Shown here in pieces: positions 45,289-54,750 of a stretch of 64,000 bases of DNA. This DNA is from an uncultured Emergencia sp. (lineage in GTDB: Bacteria; Bacillota; Clostridia; Peptostreptococcales; Anaerovoracaceae). Below the pieces are notes generated by a model, which was not told where the DNA came from, did no database searches, and saw only the letters and a program-made list of their open reading frames with translations. The stretch is from positions 1 through 64,000 of the forward strand of contig CAJFTU010000046.1 in NCBI GenBank assembly GCA_904420065.1, in the 5' to 3' direction. The position numbers were made by a program, and so were the translations under genes. The number at the start of each line of letters is the position of its first letter. Positions within the stretch are counted from its first letter, which is position 1.

Positions 45289-45334
45289 AAAGCGCCGCAA
45301 AGTCTCCTCCATCACAGAGACTCTGCGGCGCTTT
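45289..45334 (-). terminator. Long-stem terminator of the GNAT gene
   Basis: AAAGCGCCGCA and TGCGGCGCTTT are perfect arms with further inner pairing (AGTCTC/GAGACT), T-rich after it on the minus strand. It begins five bases beyond the stop codon. Confidence 0.75.
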
Positions 45335-45338
45335 CTCT

Positions 45339-45878
45339 TTATTTATACTGTTCTTCGTATTCTTCCTTCAGCATGGAGAAGATCATGGAATCCCGCAGCG
45401 TACCGTCGTAGACTTTATAGGTCCGCCTAATGGTTCCTTCATATTTGAAACCGCACTTCTCAATCACCCGCTGAGAACGACGATTGGCTTCCCCGGTGCA
45501 TATGCCGATCTGATCCAATCCCAACTCCTCAAAGCCGAAACGGATGACCTCTTTGGCTGCTTCCGTCATGATTCCCTGTCCCCAGCACTCTTCTGCAAGG
45601 GAATAGCCTAACTCTCTGCTGCAGGCGTCCGGTCTGTAGCGATCCGGCTCCAAACTGATGCTTCCGATAACGCGACTGTCCCCTTTCTTTCTTATTGCCC
45701 AGGTCTGATTTGGCATGAACAGCTCCCGGATAATCCTCAGGGACTCTTCCCTGTCCTTGTGAGGCGACCATCCTGCGTGAGGACCCACGTTGGGATTTTT
45801 CGCATACTCGTAGAGATCTGAAGCGTCTGCCTCAGTAAATTCGGTCAGTTCCAGCCTTTCGGTTTCTAAAGTTTTCAT
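45339..45878 (-). CDS. GNAT family N-acetyltransferase (RimJ/RimL type)
   Basis: 179 residues. ETERLELTEFTEADASDLYEYAKNP opens the fold, SIGLEP-like IGSISLEPDRY leads to the acetyl-CoA site, and ELGYSLAEECWGQGIMTEAAKEVI is motif A. ANRRSQRVIEKCGFKYEG is motif B. The family acetylates protein N-termini or small amines. Substrate unknown. Confidence 0.88.
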   Translation of the reverse strand: MKTLETERLELTEFTEADASDLYEYAKNPNVGPHAGWSPHKDREESLRIIRELFMPNQTWAIRKKGDSRVIGSISLEPDRYRPDACSRELGYSLAEECWGQGIMTEAAKEVIRFGFEELGLDQIGICTGEANRRSQRVIEKCGFKYEGTIRRTYKVYDGTLRDSMIFSMLKEEYEEQYK

Positions 45879-45904
45879 AATCCTGCGCCTCCAATCTCAG
45901 CGGA

Positions 45905-47884
45905 TTATTCCGTCGTACTGATGATTTCCTTATTTGATCTATCGATCTGACTTACCTTCATGTTCTCCGCGTCGTCCGGATCGACTTCTTCAAGGAGACC
46001 AAGAAGATTTGGTCCCAGATAAATGGTGTTCAGAGTTTCTCCATCCAGAGTAACCTTGCTGTATTCGGTAAAATTCTGCCCCTTGATATAATAGCTTCCG
46101 TTGATATTGACCACTTCATCTATAGTGATATCCTTGACGCCCATCTTCATGCCGCTCTGCTTGAACGGATTGGTACCGCCGTAGATATACTGCTTTCCGT
46201 AAAGCATATCATATCCCAGCATCTTTAAATTGTTCAGATAGTCCGCGTCGCTGTGGTCCGTAGTCTGATGGTATTTAATGGTCGTTCCCGTATGGATGCC
46301 TATGCGGTCGAAAACTTCTGCCGCCAACTGGTAAGTTGTCAAATCCTTGTCTTCCTTTTCCATGTCAAAATTGCTCCAGATGACGTACTGGGTCTGATAG
46401 AGGTCCTTAGCGTCGTAGGAATCCTCGGTGACATCCAGAGCCGGAATGTGATCGCCGTACATGACGAGTATCACATCTTCATCGTACTGGGCCAATGTCT
46501 CCGTCAGTTCTTTTACAAACTGATCCATCTCATAAACCTGATTGACATAATATTCGTACTTCCACTTCATTTCTTCCGACGGCGCGTCAGTTACAGTAAT
46601 CTCCGGATTCTTAATTACCTGCTCCGTCGGATACTTGCCGTGACCCTGAACGGAAATGGTATAGACATAATCCCTCTCTTCAGTGGAATTCAGCGCATCC
46701 ATAATCTGTTCCGTCAGAACCTCATCTTTAGCCCAGTTTTTCGGCGTACGCGCTACATCACTCATGTATTCTACAGAAGTAAAGGTATCGTAGCCAATAT
46801 TATTGAACACCTGATTCCTATTGTAGAACAGCGCTCTGTGATTATGGATCGCATGGGTGGAAAATCCCATGGACTTCAGATCAAAAGCGATACTTTCCGC
46901 TGTCTTTTCTTTGAGTACAGACTTGAACGGGTACTCTCCCGGTCCGAAGAATTTGACGCTCAGCCCAGTCATCACCTCAAACTCCGTATTTGCCGTTCCC
47001 GCTCCGCAGGCCGGCACGGTCAAACTTCCGGAGGAGTATTCTTCCATCAGCTTTCGGAAGGTCGGTATGGCGTCCTTTGACAGTTCGATATTGTTGAACA
47101 GAGACGGATCCACAAAGGATTCCAGCTGAAGGAACAGGATGTTCGGATAGTTTTCGTCCTCGTCAGTCTGTACCAGCTTCATCGTCCCGTCTTCGTTGTA
47201 CTGGTCTTTATCGAAGATGGCTTTCACATTCTCTTCGTTGTAGCCGCTCGGCTTGGATATTCCCGTATTCAGCCACGTGTTGATAAAGCAGTACGGCACG
47301 CCGTAGTCTTCATAAGCATAGGCAAGATTTCCGAAGAAGGTGCTCAGCACGTTGAGCTTGATCAGTCCTACGGTGGCGCCAAAGGTGCACAGGACGGTCA
47401 GCAGCACGATAGAGACGCTCTTCTTCCAGTCGATGTGCTTCTTCTTCGGCATCTTGATCCACAGAATGACCAGTCCGGCAATGCCGACCAAAATAGCTGC
47501 TCCGATCAGTATGATTTCCGTAGTCGTAAAGTAGTTGGTCAGCAGCGTAGCCCCATCCGTAATGGAACTCAAATCTTTTACGGTAAACGGCGTCATCCGC
47601 TGCATGAGGATGATTCCGTTGGTTATACCGATGGCCAGCCAGATCAGTGAAATCACGGTGATGAAAAAAAATCGCCGCCGGAACAGCGTGGCCACCATTA
47701 ATGTGGCGAAAATAACCAGCGCATTATACAAAAATATTACCGGACTCTCGAAGAGAAACGCAAACCCTCCGAAGCCTTTTCTCGCTAAGGTCTCGATGAT
47801 CAAATTCAGCAAAAATGCCCATACAAGACAAAAGAAATAGCAATTGTGCAGATATTTCTTATAAAATGCTTTGATTTTTCCCAT
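45905..47884 (-). CDS. LTA synthase family phosphoglycerol transferase
   Basis: 659 residues. Five N-terminal membrane helices (~1-185) are followed by an extracellular sulfatase-like domain. The metal-site Glu is in FLQLESFVDPS; the nucleophile Thr in AGTANTEFEVMTG; HNHRALFYNR, SVQGHGKYP and MYGDHIPAL supply further ligands. LtaS enzymes polymerise glycerol-phosphate from phosphatidylglycerol, and relatives modify wall polymers. A ~90-residue C-terminal extension follows the catalytic domain. Confidence 0.9.
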   Translation of the reverse strand: MGKIKAFYKKYLHNCYFFCLVWAFLLNLIIETLARKGFGGFAFLFESPVIFLYNALVIFATLMVATLFRRRFFFITVISLIWLAIGITNGIILMQRMTPFTVKDLSSITDGATLLTNYFTTTEIILIGAAILVGIAGLVILWIKMPKKKHIDWKKSVSIVLLTVLCTFGATVGLIKLNVLSTFFGNLAYAYEDYGVPYCFINTWLNTGISKPSGYNEENVKAIFDKDQYNEDGTMKLVQTDEDENYPNILFLQLESFVDPSLFNNIELSKDAIPTFRKLMEEYSSGSLTVPACGAGTANTEFEVMTGLSVKFFGPGEYPFKSVLKEKTAESIAFDLKSMGFSTHAIHNHRALFYNRNQVFNNIGYDTFTSVEYMSDVARTPKNWAKDEVLTEQIMDALNSTEERDYVYTISVQGHGKYPTEQVIKNPEITVTDAPSEEMKWKYEYYVNQVYEMDQFVKELTETLAQYDEDVILVMYGDHIPALDVTEDSYDAKDLYQTQYVIWSNFDMEKEDKDLTTYQLAAEVFDRIGIHTGTTIKYHQTTDHSDADYLNNLKMLGYDMLYGKQYIYGGTNPFKQSGMKMGVKDITIDEVVNINGSYYIKGQNFTEYSKVTLDGETLNTIYLGPNLLGLLEEVDPDDAENMKVSQIDRSNKEIISTTE

Positions 47885-47906
47885 AATGTTTCCTCTTTCT
47901 ATTCCC

Positions 47907-48761
47907 TTATTCCCTTCTGCTGAAGCAGTTTGCTATCTCAGCGAACTCCTCCACAGACAGCGTTTCCGCTCTCCTTTTCTCGTCTATTCCTAAAGCGTGA
48001 AGACACTCTGTGATCTCTTCCTTGTCCATGCTGCCGACTCCCTGCAGAGAATTGGCCAGAGTTTTCCTCCTCTGTCCGAAACCCGCCTTGATGCAGCGGA
48101 AGAACATCTTTTCATCATCAAGCCTGACCGGCTTGTCCTTTCTCACGTTCAGCTTCAAAACCGCCGAGTCCACCTTCGGCGCAGGAACGAAAACTTCCTT
48201 CGGCACAGATGCGACCAGCTCCACGGTGCAGTAATACTGAACTGCCGCAGAAATCGCCCCGTACGTCTTTGAACCAGGCGCGGATCTTATCCTGTCCGCG
48301 ACTTCTTTCTGCATCATCACGATGATGCTGTCTGCCTCGATCCCCTTTTCAAGCAGGCCCATGATGATGGGCGTCGTAATGTAATAGGGCAGATTACCGA
48401 TGATTACGGTTCTTTTGCATCCTGACTCTGCGATAATCCGATTCAGATCCGTTTTCAGCACGTCCTCGTTAATCACCTGAATATTAGTATATCCGACCAG
48501 CGTATCTTTCAATATGGGGATCAGATTCTTATCGATTTCCACAGCGACAACCCGGCCGGCTCTTTCTGCCGCCTCTGCGGTCAAAACGCCGATGCCGGGT
48601 CCGATTTCGATGACCAGATCTTCCTCCCCGATGTCTGCCGCATCAACGATCTTGTCGATGATATTTTTGTCGGTCAAAAAGTTCTGGCCCAGGCTCTTTG
48701 AAAGCCTGAAGCCGTATTTTTCCTTTATCTCTCTTATTGTTGACGGCGAGTATAGCTTCAT
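47907..48761 (-). CDS. rsmA: 16S rRNA (A1518/A1519-N6)-dimethyltransferase
   Basis: 284 residues (KsgA). SLGQNFLTDKNI, the SAM motif VIEIGPGIGVLT and catalytic GNLPYYITTPI are all present. Its start overlaps the rnmV stop (ATGA). The pairing rnmV-rsmA is standard in Firmicutes. Confidence 0.97.
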   Translation of the reverse strand: MKLYSPSTIREIKEKYGFRLSKSLGQNFLTDKNIIDKIVDAADIGEEDLVIEIGPGIGVLTAEAAERAGRVVAVEIDKNLIPILKDTLVGYTNIQVINEDVLKTDLNRIIAESGCKRTVIIGNLPYYITTPIIMGLLEKGIEADSIIVMMQKEVADRIRSAPGSKTYGAISAAVQYYCTVELVASVPKEVFVPAPKVDSAVLKLNVRKDKPVRLDDEKMFFRCIKAGFGQRRKTLANSLQGVGSMDKEEITECLHALGIDEKRRAETLSVEEFAEIANCFSRRE

Positions 48762-49300
48762 TCTAATTCCCCTGCCCTATGGTAAAGTTCTTCCCGCGAT
48801 ATGCCGAATTGATTCAGCTTGCGAAGAAACGTCCTGCTGTTCCCGTAACCGATGGACAGAAGATTGCCCAGCTTTTCTCTTCTCCTCCTGGCATCGGAAG
48901 AGCCGGTCAGACCGAGAACCGACATATCCTCCATGGTGAGCACGTCCCCGTTGCTGCCTTCGGCAGTACACCGAGCGTTCTGCAGTGCTTCTCGTATATC
49001 CTGCGGAGCCGCGTTTTCCACGCCGATATCCCCTTTTTTCATGGCTTTTCCCTGAGGCAGAAAGGCGTGTTTGCAGTCCGGATACCTGCGGGCGATTTCC
49101 CTGCGGATCTTCTCTCCGGCATAATCCGGATCAGTCAGTACGATAATTCCACGTTCGCGGTACGCCCTGTCTATAACCGGCCAAATGTATTCCGGCATAC
49201 CAAAGCCATGAGTCTCTATGATAATCGCCGAGACCGCCTGCTTCACTGCGGCGGTATCGTCTTTGCCCTCGACGATTATGGCCTCCCTAATCTTCTCCAT
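48758..49300 (-). CDS. rnmV: Ribonuclease M5
   Basis: 180 residues, matures the 5' and 3' ends of 5S rRNA. The Toprim domain opens with EAIIVEGKDDTAAVKQ and continues with IVLTDPDYAGEKIR. I prefer the ATG at 49300, which gives the usual N-terminus just before VEGKDD, over the ATG at 49321; either overlaps the end of the DivIC gene. Confidence 0.93.
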   Translation of the reverse strand: MEKIREAIIVEGKDDTAAVKQAVSAIIIETHGFGMPEYIWPVIDRAYRERGIIVLTDPDYAGEKIRREIARRYPDCKHAFLPQGKAMKKGDIGVENAAPQDIREALQNARCTAEGSNGDVLTMEDMSVLGLTGSSDARRRREKLGNLLSIGYGNSRTFLRKLNQFGISREELYHRAGELE

Positions 49301-49694
49301 CACTGCTGTCCTGATTTTCATTCAATATGTAAAGAACTTCTCCCGGTTTGATCAGCTTCAGCTGTATGCGCGCCTGCTCCTCGATATATTCTTCATCGTT
49401 GACATTTTTCAGCTCGTCTTTCAGTGAAGCTTTTTCCGCCGTAAGCTGACTGTTGGCCGCCTGCAGCTCTTTTTGCTCCATCCGGAGACTGAATATATTC
49501 TTTACGGATACGCCGACAACCGCTATCAGCACGGTTACGATAACGGTCAGCGCCATTCTGGTTCGGTTGTACTTTACTCTTTTTCTCGGACGGTCAGTTT
49601 TTTTTCTTTCTTCCCGGTACTGAGCGGCGTCTTTCTGTTCTGCGCCCTGCTCGAACCGTTTTATCCGTCCTCTTGTCCTTCTCTTTTTCATCAT
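49287..49694 (-). CDS. divIC: Septum formation initiator, FtsB/DivIC family
   Basis: 135 residues. A basic, cytosolic N-terminus (~1-46), one membrane helix (~47-66) and a coiled coil (KELQAANSQLTAEKASLKDEL) with the family ending EEYIEEQARIQLKLIKPGE. Part of the FtsQ/DivIB-FtsL-FtsB complex. The first ~34 codons overlap the yabQ 3' end in another frame by 101 bases. A later ATG just before the membrane helix would avoid most of the overlap. Confidence 0.88.
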   Translation of the reverse strand: MMKKRRTRGRIKRFEQGAEQKDAAQYREERKKTDRPRKRVKYNRTRMALTVIVTVLIAVVGVSVKNIFSLRMEQKELQAANSQLTAEKASLKDELKNVNDEEYIEEQARIQLKLIKPGEVLYILNENQDSSDGED

Positions 49695-50034
49695 TTTTAT
49701 CCCCGTTTGTATCCCTATCCTTTTTTTCTGCTAATACAGACAGTTTTTCAGGAAACAGTATACCACAAATTCCTTTTTTCCACAATAAAATCCCTGCGCC
49801 GAAGGAAACTATTCCGTAAAAAGTGAGCACGCCGTGAGATCCTCTGTACAGAAACTGACAGAACAGAAAGGCTGCGCACAGATAGGAGCTGAGATAAATG
49901 GCAGCGGAGAGCCTTCTGTTGTTTCTGCACAGCGCTGTCACACTGTCTCTCACAGAAAAGACGATCATTACAGCCAGACCACAGTAAAACATGATGAAAA
50001 CCTGATAGAGCTCTCTTTGAATCAGCTCCGTCAT
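49594..50034 (-). CDS. yabQ: Spore cortex biosynthesis protein YabQ
   Basis: 146 residues. Four membrane segments (~10-30, 42-62, 65-82, 84-98) then a basic tail of ~45 residues. YabQ is needed for cortex formation in B. subtilis and lies between yabP and divIC there too. Start overlaps the yabP stop (ATGA). The basic tail is the part that overlaps divIC. Confidence 0.85.
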   Translation of the reverse strand: MTELIQRELYQVFIMFYCGLAVMIVFSVRDSVTALCRNNRRLSAAIYLSSYLCAAFLFCQFLYRGSHGVLTFYGIVSFGAGILLWKKGICGILFPEKLSVLAEKKDRDTNGDKNDEKEKDKRTDKTVRAGRRTERRRSVPGRKKKN

Positions 50035-50294
50035 CTCTTGAACCTGCTGAATCTGTCAAAAATTCCTTTTCCGTTTTTTTTCTTCGTGTAACTCAGTGAT
50101 TCGATCTCGCCTTCAGCGACCAGTTTTCCTTCTTCCAAATCCAACGCTTCTATGTGCAAATTTTTTCCGCTGATGATCAACCCCTCTTCCCTCAGATTGG
50201 TCAGTATGGTCTCCTCGTCGAACGCTTCTACAGAAGTGACCTCCGTTACGCAGATCCTTTTTTTGTTTTCTATCTCTATGCAGTGGTTTTCCAT
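50031..50294 (-). CDS. yabP: Sporulation protein YabP
   Basis: 87 residues. ICVTEVTSVEAFDEETILTNLREEGLIISGKNLHIEAL is the conserved core. GGAAGGAGG precedes the ATG at 50294; a longer open frame upstream lacks any site. With yabQ it forms the sporulation pair upstream of divIC, expressed by sigma-E in B. subtilis. I could not confirm a sigma-E promoter. Confidence 0.9.
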   Translation of the reverse strand: MENHCIEIENKKRICVTEVTSVEAFDEETILTNLREEGLIISGKNLHIEALDLEEGKLVAEGEIESLSYTKKKNGKGIFDRFSRFKR

Positions 50295-50430
50295 TTTTCT
50301 GCCTCCTTCCCAATTAATAGAAGTATATGCCGGCAGCATGGATTTCTTGATTAACATTTGCGTCCCCGCCGGACTTTGCTCCAACCGGTCTGCTTTGATT
50401 ATCTTCTGTGTCTTTACCGAGTGAAAAGCA

Positions 50431-50475
50431 AAAGAGGCCGATAAGTGCCGCAAGCAAATCCGTTTCAGCCTCTTT
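50431..50475 (-). terminator. Terminator of the M23 peptidase gene
   Basis: AAAGAGGC (50431-50438) and GCCTCTTT (50468-50475) pair, T-run on the minus side. A second GC-rich hairpin (GCGCGG/CCGCGC, 50487-50500) sits between it and the stop codon. Confidence 0.6.
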
Positions 50476-50530
50476 CCCTAAATATCGCGCGGAGCCGCGC
50501 CTTCCTGCGGTTCCTTTACTCTGCTCTGTA

Positions 50531-52108
50531 TTACAGGTATTTGAATGGATCTACCGGACTTCCGTTTACAGTGATTTCAAAGTGGCAGTGGGAACCGTAG
50601 CTGTTTCCCGTATTGCCGACCTCTCCGATCTTCTGTCCCTGATATACCTTTTCGCCTACCCTGACGTCGATGGAATTGCAGTGCCCGTACCGGGTATGAA
50701 TTCCGTTTCCATGGTCAATTTCGATAAAAAGTCCGTATCCGCTGTACCAGCCTGCGTAGGTAACCGTACCGCCGTCGGAAGCTCTTATGGTTGTTCCGGT
50801 TCCGCAGGCCAGATCAAGACCTTCGTGCATCCTTCCCCAACGCCAGCCGAAAGTGGAAGTGAGGGAATAGCCGGAAACCGGCATGATGAACTTGCCTGTC
50901 GGAGCGGTTTTCGGAACTTTCTTTGTTCCTTTCACGACAATCCGCTTTACCGCTTTCTTGATCGTTTCCGTTTCCAGTACGTCTCTGCCTACGACCTCTC
51001 CGTTTTCCCTGGTAATTCGGGCAGTCACCACCCGTTTTCCATCGGACCCCTTCTGGGTAACCTTAGAATCGCCTTCATACATGGAATTGGACTTCTTGTA
51101 TTCCGTCTTGTATTCCACGATTTCCGCATAAGTAGCTTTTTCCACGGTCACCACGGTCAGCGCCGACGTGGACCGCTGAATGGTAAGCTCGTCTCCCGGG
51201 TAAAGAGAATCCATCTCTATATCCGGATTTATCTTTTTCAGTTCTTCAAAGGTCAGATCGTATTTATCCAGAATCTCCGAATAGGTGTCGCCTGCCTTGA
51301 CCTCGTAGATGATTTCCTTTGAACCGCCGTTCAAAACCGCATCTGTAGCCTTCTTTACATTGCTGATCCTATTCAGCTTTGTATTTACCTTCTTGATCCG
51401 GACATCTTCTTTAAATCCGACTTCCTCATACTGCAGATCGTCCCCTTCTTCCTTCAGATATTCCTGCTGGACATTCTCCAGCACGTCCTCTGCCGCTGCT
51501 TTGCTTTCGCAGATCACGAAGAGGTTGTCTTCAATATATATACCGTAGCCTTCTGCTTCCATGTCGGAAGTGTAGGTAAACCGTTTCAGCACCGTATCTA
51601 CGTCGTCCACTTCTTTATCCAGGATGAACACAGTCTTGAACTGAATATCGTTTTCCTTGTCGATCTGAACGGTGGAGCCGTATTCCTCGCTGAGCTCGCT
51701 GCTGACCAAATCCAGGATCTTGACCACGTCCTCCTGATTCTTCACATAACCCAGAACTCTTCCGTTGTAGGAGTATTGATATCCACTGGCGTGGCTGTAC
51801 AGGGCGACCACGGCGATAGTGATGAGAACTGCCCCGGCAAAGTGGCCTAAGATGCTCTTTTTCTCCGCCACGAAAAACTTTCTCTTTTCGTGAATAAACT
51901 TAGCCGTGTTGTATTGGGCGATCAGAAGTATCCTGTCCCCTTTGGCCTGGGCATTATCATGAAAGGTTACCGCAGCCGCAGCTCCATCCGTAATCTTCCG
52001 AAAGAGACGCCTCAGGCCGCGGTCAAACCGCACCTGCATCCGGTCGTGCCAGTCGATCACTCCTGCCGCGACATCGGTTATTTTTCTTGATCTTTTTTCT
52101 TCACCCAT
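50531..52108 (-). CDS. Membrane-anchored M23 endopeptidase with LysM and G5 domains
   Basis: 525 residues. A charged cytosolic part, a membrane helix (~87-105), a ~150-residue region, LysM (YEVKAGDTYSEILDKYDLTFEELKKIN), G5 (VTVEKATYAEIVEYKTEYKKS) and a C-terminal M23 domain with HEGLDLACG, HGNGIHTRYGH and HCHFEI zinc ligands. It probably cuts peptidoglycan cross-bridges outside the membrane. The ATG at 52108 overlaps the DnaD-type gene by 31 bases. Confidence 0.9.
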   Translation of the reverse strand: MGEEKRSRKITDVAAGVIDWHDRMQVRFDRGLRRLFRKITDGAAAAVTFHDNAQAKGDRILLIAQYNTAKFIHEKRKFFVAEKKSILGHFAGAVLITIAVVALYSHASGYQYSYNGRVLGYVKNQEDVVKILDLVSSELSEEYGSTVQIDKENDIQFKTVFILDKEVDDVDTVLKRFTYTSDMEAEGYGIYIEDNLFVICESKAAAEDVLENVQQEYLKEEGDDLQYEEVGFKEDVRIKKVNTKLNRISNVKKATDAVLNGGSKEIIYEVKAGDTYSEILDKYDLTFEELKKINPDIEMDSLYPGDELTIQRSTSALTVVTVEKATYAEIVEYKTEYKKSNSMYEGDSKVTQKGSDGKRVVTARITRENGEVVGRDVLETETIKKAVKRIVVKGTKKVPKTAPTGKFIMPVSGYSLTSTFGWRWGRMHEGLDLACGTGTTIRASDGGTVTYAGWYSGYGLFIEIDHGNGIHTRYGHCNSIDVRVGEKVYQGQKIGEVGNTGNSYGSHCHFEITVNGSPVDPFKYL

Positions 52109-53355
52109 ATTTCCGCCTCTTCCATCCGCTGTTTTATACAGGAACAGCGTTCGCCCAGATCTGTGATCCCTGTATCGTTGCACTTTTCACAGGCATACTT
52201 TATATCCGTATAGTCCATTTCGTAATTGTTTTCCGTCAGGATTACCGCTCTCTCGGCCGACAGCTCGTCCATCACACTGTTGATCTTTTTACTTTCCGCT
52301 TCCGCATTGCCCATGATCAATGCTTTAGAAAGCTGGGCGCTCATCTTTCTTATCTCCTCGTCGATTTCCGCGATTCTCGGCAGCTTATCGTAAACTTCCG
52401 CCTTTCTCGCCTCGGCCTCTCTCTCGGCCTTCTCGCGGAGATAATCGTAGTACTGATTTAAAACGCTCTGCGTAACCACCGGTTTTTTGTTCACATCTTC
52501 ACCCCGGCGCTGCGCTTCGCTGCTCCAGTTTTCTAAAACCTTGTTGACATAATTGAAGTTGGGACTGGAAATGCCTGCCGTCTTGTTACAGGCCTCTAAA
52601 ACCCGCTCCATGGTGTAACCCATCTGATCAAACCAGGCGTCCATCATCTGTCTTTCGGCCTCAGTGGCGTTTCTCGTAAATCCGAGAGCCTTCAGCACCC
52701 GGCGATAGCGATAGTACTTTTCATCCAGTTCCTGCAGTTTCTCATTGACCTGATCCACTGTCTGCAGACCCTCATCCGCCCATTCTTTTACCACTCTCTC
52801 TATATATTTAAGACTGGTTTTGCTCTTGTCGGCGCAATACTTGCCGGCAAACACGACGATTTCCGGAGATGCTCCGTAATCGGAAAGCCAGGCCAACACC
52901 CGGCCGATTTCGGTGGAACTCAGAGCCCGCCCCAGAATTTTTTCCATCTGCGACAGCATGGATTTTACCGCCTTATTGCCGAACACGTTGTCCTTTTCGC
53001 TTTTTTTCTCTTCTCCTTTAGCCGGAGAACTATTTTTGCCGTACAGCAGTTCCTTCAGATTGACGAACTCAATGATGAAGTCCACTTTTCCCCTGCTGTC
53101 CTGATAATGCTTTCTAACAGCTCCCATTTTTTCCCAATAGCTCCAGGCTTCAAGAACATCCTTTTCTTCCATCCCAAGCTGCTTGGCAATGGTCTCGTTG
53201 CTCATGGCAAGACCGTGTTCGGCATACATCCATCCGTAGATGAAAACCTTTACGTAGTCGCCCGGCGCTGTCGGCATATATTCGTTGATGAAAATATTTT
53301 CAATTCTCGAATCCAGTAAATAAAAGTCTTTTATTTTTTCCCTGATAAAATTCAT
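52078..53355 (-). CDS. DnaD domain primosomal protein with C-terminal Cys motif
   Basis: 425 residues. N-terminal winged helix (INEYMPTAPGDYVKVFIYGWMYAE), central DnaD domain (SSTEIGRVLAWLSDYGASPEIVVFAGKYC ... YIERVVKEWADEGL), a second helical stretch, and a C-terminal CEKCNDTG...GERCSC motif resembling the zinc ribbon at the start of DnaC/DnaI helicase loaders. It follows dnaB in the order usual for clostridia, but no ATPase loader gene follows it here. Confidence 0.85.
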   Translation of the reverse strand: MNFIREKIKDFYLLDSRIENIFINEYMPTAPGDYVKVFIYGWMYAEHGLAMSNETIAKQLGMEEKDVLEAWSYWEKMGAVRKHYQDSRGKVDFIIEFVNLKELLYGKNSSPAKGEEKKSEKDNVFGNKAVKSMLSQMEKILGRALSSTEIGRVLAWLSDYGASPEIVVFAGKYCADKSKTSLKYIERVVKEWADEGLQTVDQVNEKLQELDEKYYRYRRVLKALGFTRNATEAERQMMDAWFDQMGYTMERVLEACNKTAGISSPNFNYVNKVLENWSSEAQRRGEDVNKKPVVTQSVLNQYYDYLREKAEREAEARKAEVYDKLPRIAEIDEEIRKMSAQLSKALIMGNAEAESKKINSVMDELSAERAVILTENNYEMDYTDIKYACEKCNDTGITDLGERCSCIKQRMEEAEIWVKKKDQEK

Positions 53356-53420
53356 ATCCGCGCTGCTCCTCGATGCGTCCGGCTCAGCTATCCCCGTCTG
53401 TCTTAGGCCGGAATCTTCTC

Positions 53421-54737
53421 CTATGCTTTGTCGCTGAACTTGGTATATCTGGCTACCCAGGTCAGATCAAAGGTCTCCGTAGGTCCGCTTCTGTGCTTGG
53501 CCAAGTTGATCTCGCACACACCGGGCTTCTCTGAATTTTCCTTGTTGTAGTAATCGTCTCTGTACAGAAACATGACGATATCCGCATCCTGTTCGATGGA
53601 TCCGGATTCTCTGAGGTCTGACAGTATGGGCCGATGATCTTGTCTCTGCTCCGGCGCTCTGGAAAGCTGGGATAGAACGATGACAGGACAGTCCATTTCC
53701 CTGGCCAGAAGCTTGAGATATCTGGACAGCGTACTGATCTCCTGTTGTCTGCTGTCCGCCCTGCCCTCTGCTTTCATCAGCTGAAGGTAGTCGATAACGA
53801 TGAGATCCAGTCCTTTCTCCGACTTCAGTCGCCTGCACTTGTTCTTCATCTCAAGAACGCTGACTCCCGGTGTATCGTCGATATGTATGTTGGCTCGGGA
53901 AAGGGAATCCAACGCCATATTAATCCTGTCCCAGTCGTTTCTCTCGATATTTCCGGTTTTCAGCTTTTGCATTTCTACTCTCGACTCCATCGCCAGCAGA
54001 CGCTGACCTAGCTGAGCCTTGGACATTTCCAGACTGAAGATCAGAACGGACGCTCCCGATTTTATGGCCGCGTTTTGGGCCACGTTCAGCGCAAAGGCTG
54101 TTTTTCCCATAGCCGGTCTGGCCGCAATGATCACCAGATCTGACTTCTGCAGTCCGGATGTCAGCTCATCGAGCCGTTTAAACCCTGTGGACAGACCGAT
54201 GACCTGCCCTTTGGTCTGAATCGCTCTGTCGATCATGGCTACGTTTTCGAGCAAAACCTCTTTTATCGGAGAAAAGTCGCTGGTCTGCCGATTCTGGGCG
54301 ATCTCAAAAATTCCCTTTTCCGCGAAATCCAAAATTTCCGACGGTTCCATAGACTCTTCGTAAGCTTTCTCTCTTATATTTTCCGCTGTTTCGATCAGTC
54401 TGCGCATCGCCGCCTTCTCCGCTACGATCTTGGCGTATTCTCCGGCGTTGACGGTGGAAGGCGCTTCTGAGGAAAGGGCCGCAATATATGCTCTTCCCCC
54501 TGCCGCTTCAAGGGCTTTCCGTTTCTTCAGCTCTTCGCACACCGTGATAATATCGACCGATACGTTGTTGCGAAACAGATCTACCATGACAGAAAAAATT
54601 TCTCTGTGCGCGGCATCGTAAAAGTCTGCGGCAGTTACGGCATCGATGATATCCGTCAGCGCATCTTTACTAAGCAATGCGGCGCCCAGAGCGGATTTTT
54701 CCGCCTCCGCGTTGTGCGGCGGAATTTTTTCACTCAT
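53421..54737 (-). CDS. dnaB: Replicative DNA helicase
   Basis: 438 residues. N-terminal primase-interacting helical domain (PHNAEAEKSALGAALLS), RecA-like ATPase with Walker A ARPAMGKTAFALN, Walker B LDLIVIDYLQLM and the arginine-finger region REMDCPVIVLSQLSR. No intein. Between rplI and the DnaD-type gene as in other Firmicutes. Confidence 0.97.
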   Translation of the reverse strand: MSEKIPPHNAEAEKSALGAALLSKDALTDIIDAVTAADFYDAAHREIFSVMVDLFRNNVSVDIITVCEELKKRKALEAAGGRAYIAALSSEAPSTVNAGEYAKIVAEKAAMRRLIETAENIREKAYEESMEPSEILDFAEKGIFEIAQNRQTSDFSPIKEVLLENVAMIDRAIQTKGQVIGLSTGFKRLDELTSGLQKSDLVIIAARPAMGKTAFALNVAQNAAIKSGASVLIFSLEMSKAQLGQRLLAMESRVEMQKLKTGNIERNDWDRINMALDSLSRANIHIDDTPGVSVLEMKNKCRRLKSEKGLDLIVIDYLQLMKAEGRADSRQQEISTLSRYLKLLAREMDCPVIVLSQLSRAPEQRQDHRPILSDLRESGSIEQDADIVMFLYRDDYYNKENSEKPGVCEINLAKHRSGPTETFDLTWVARYTKFSDKA

Positions 54738-54750
54738 TTCCCTTCTCCAA

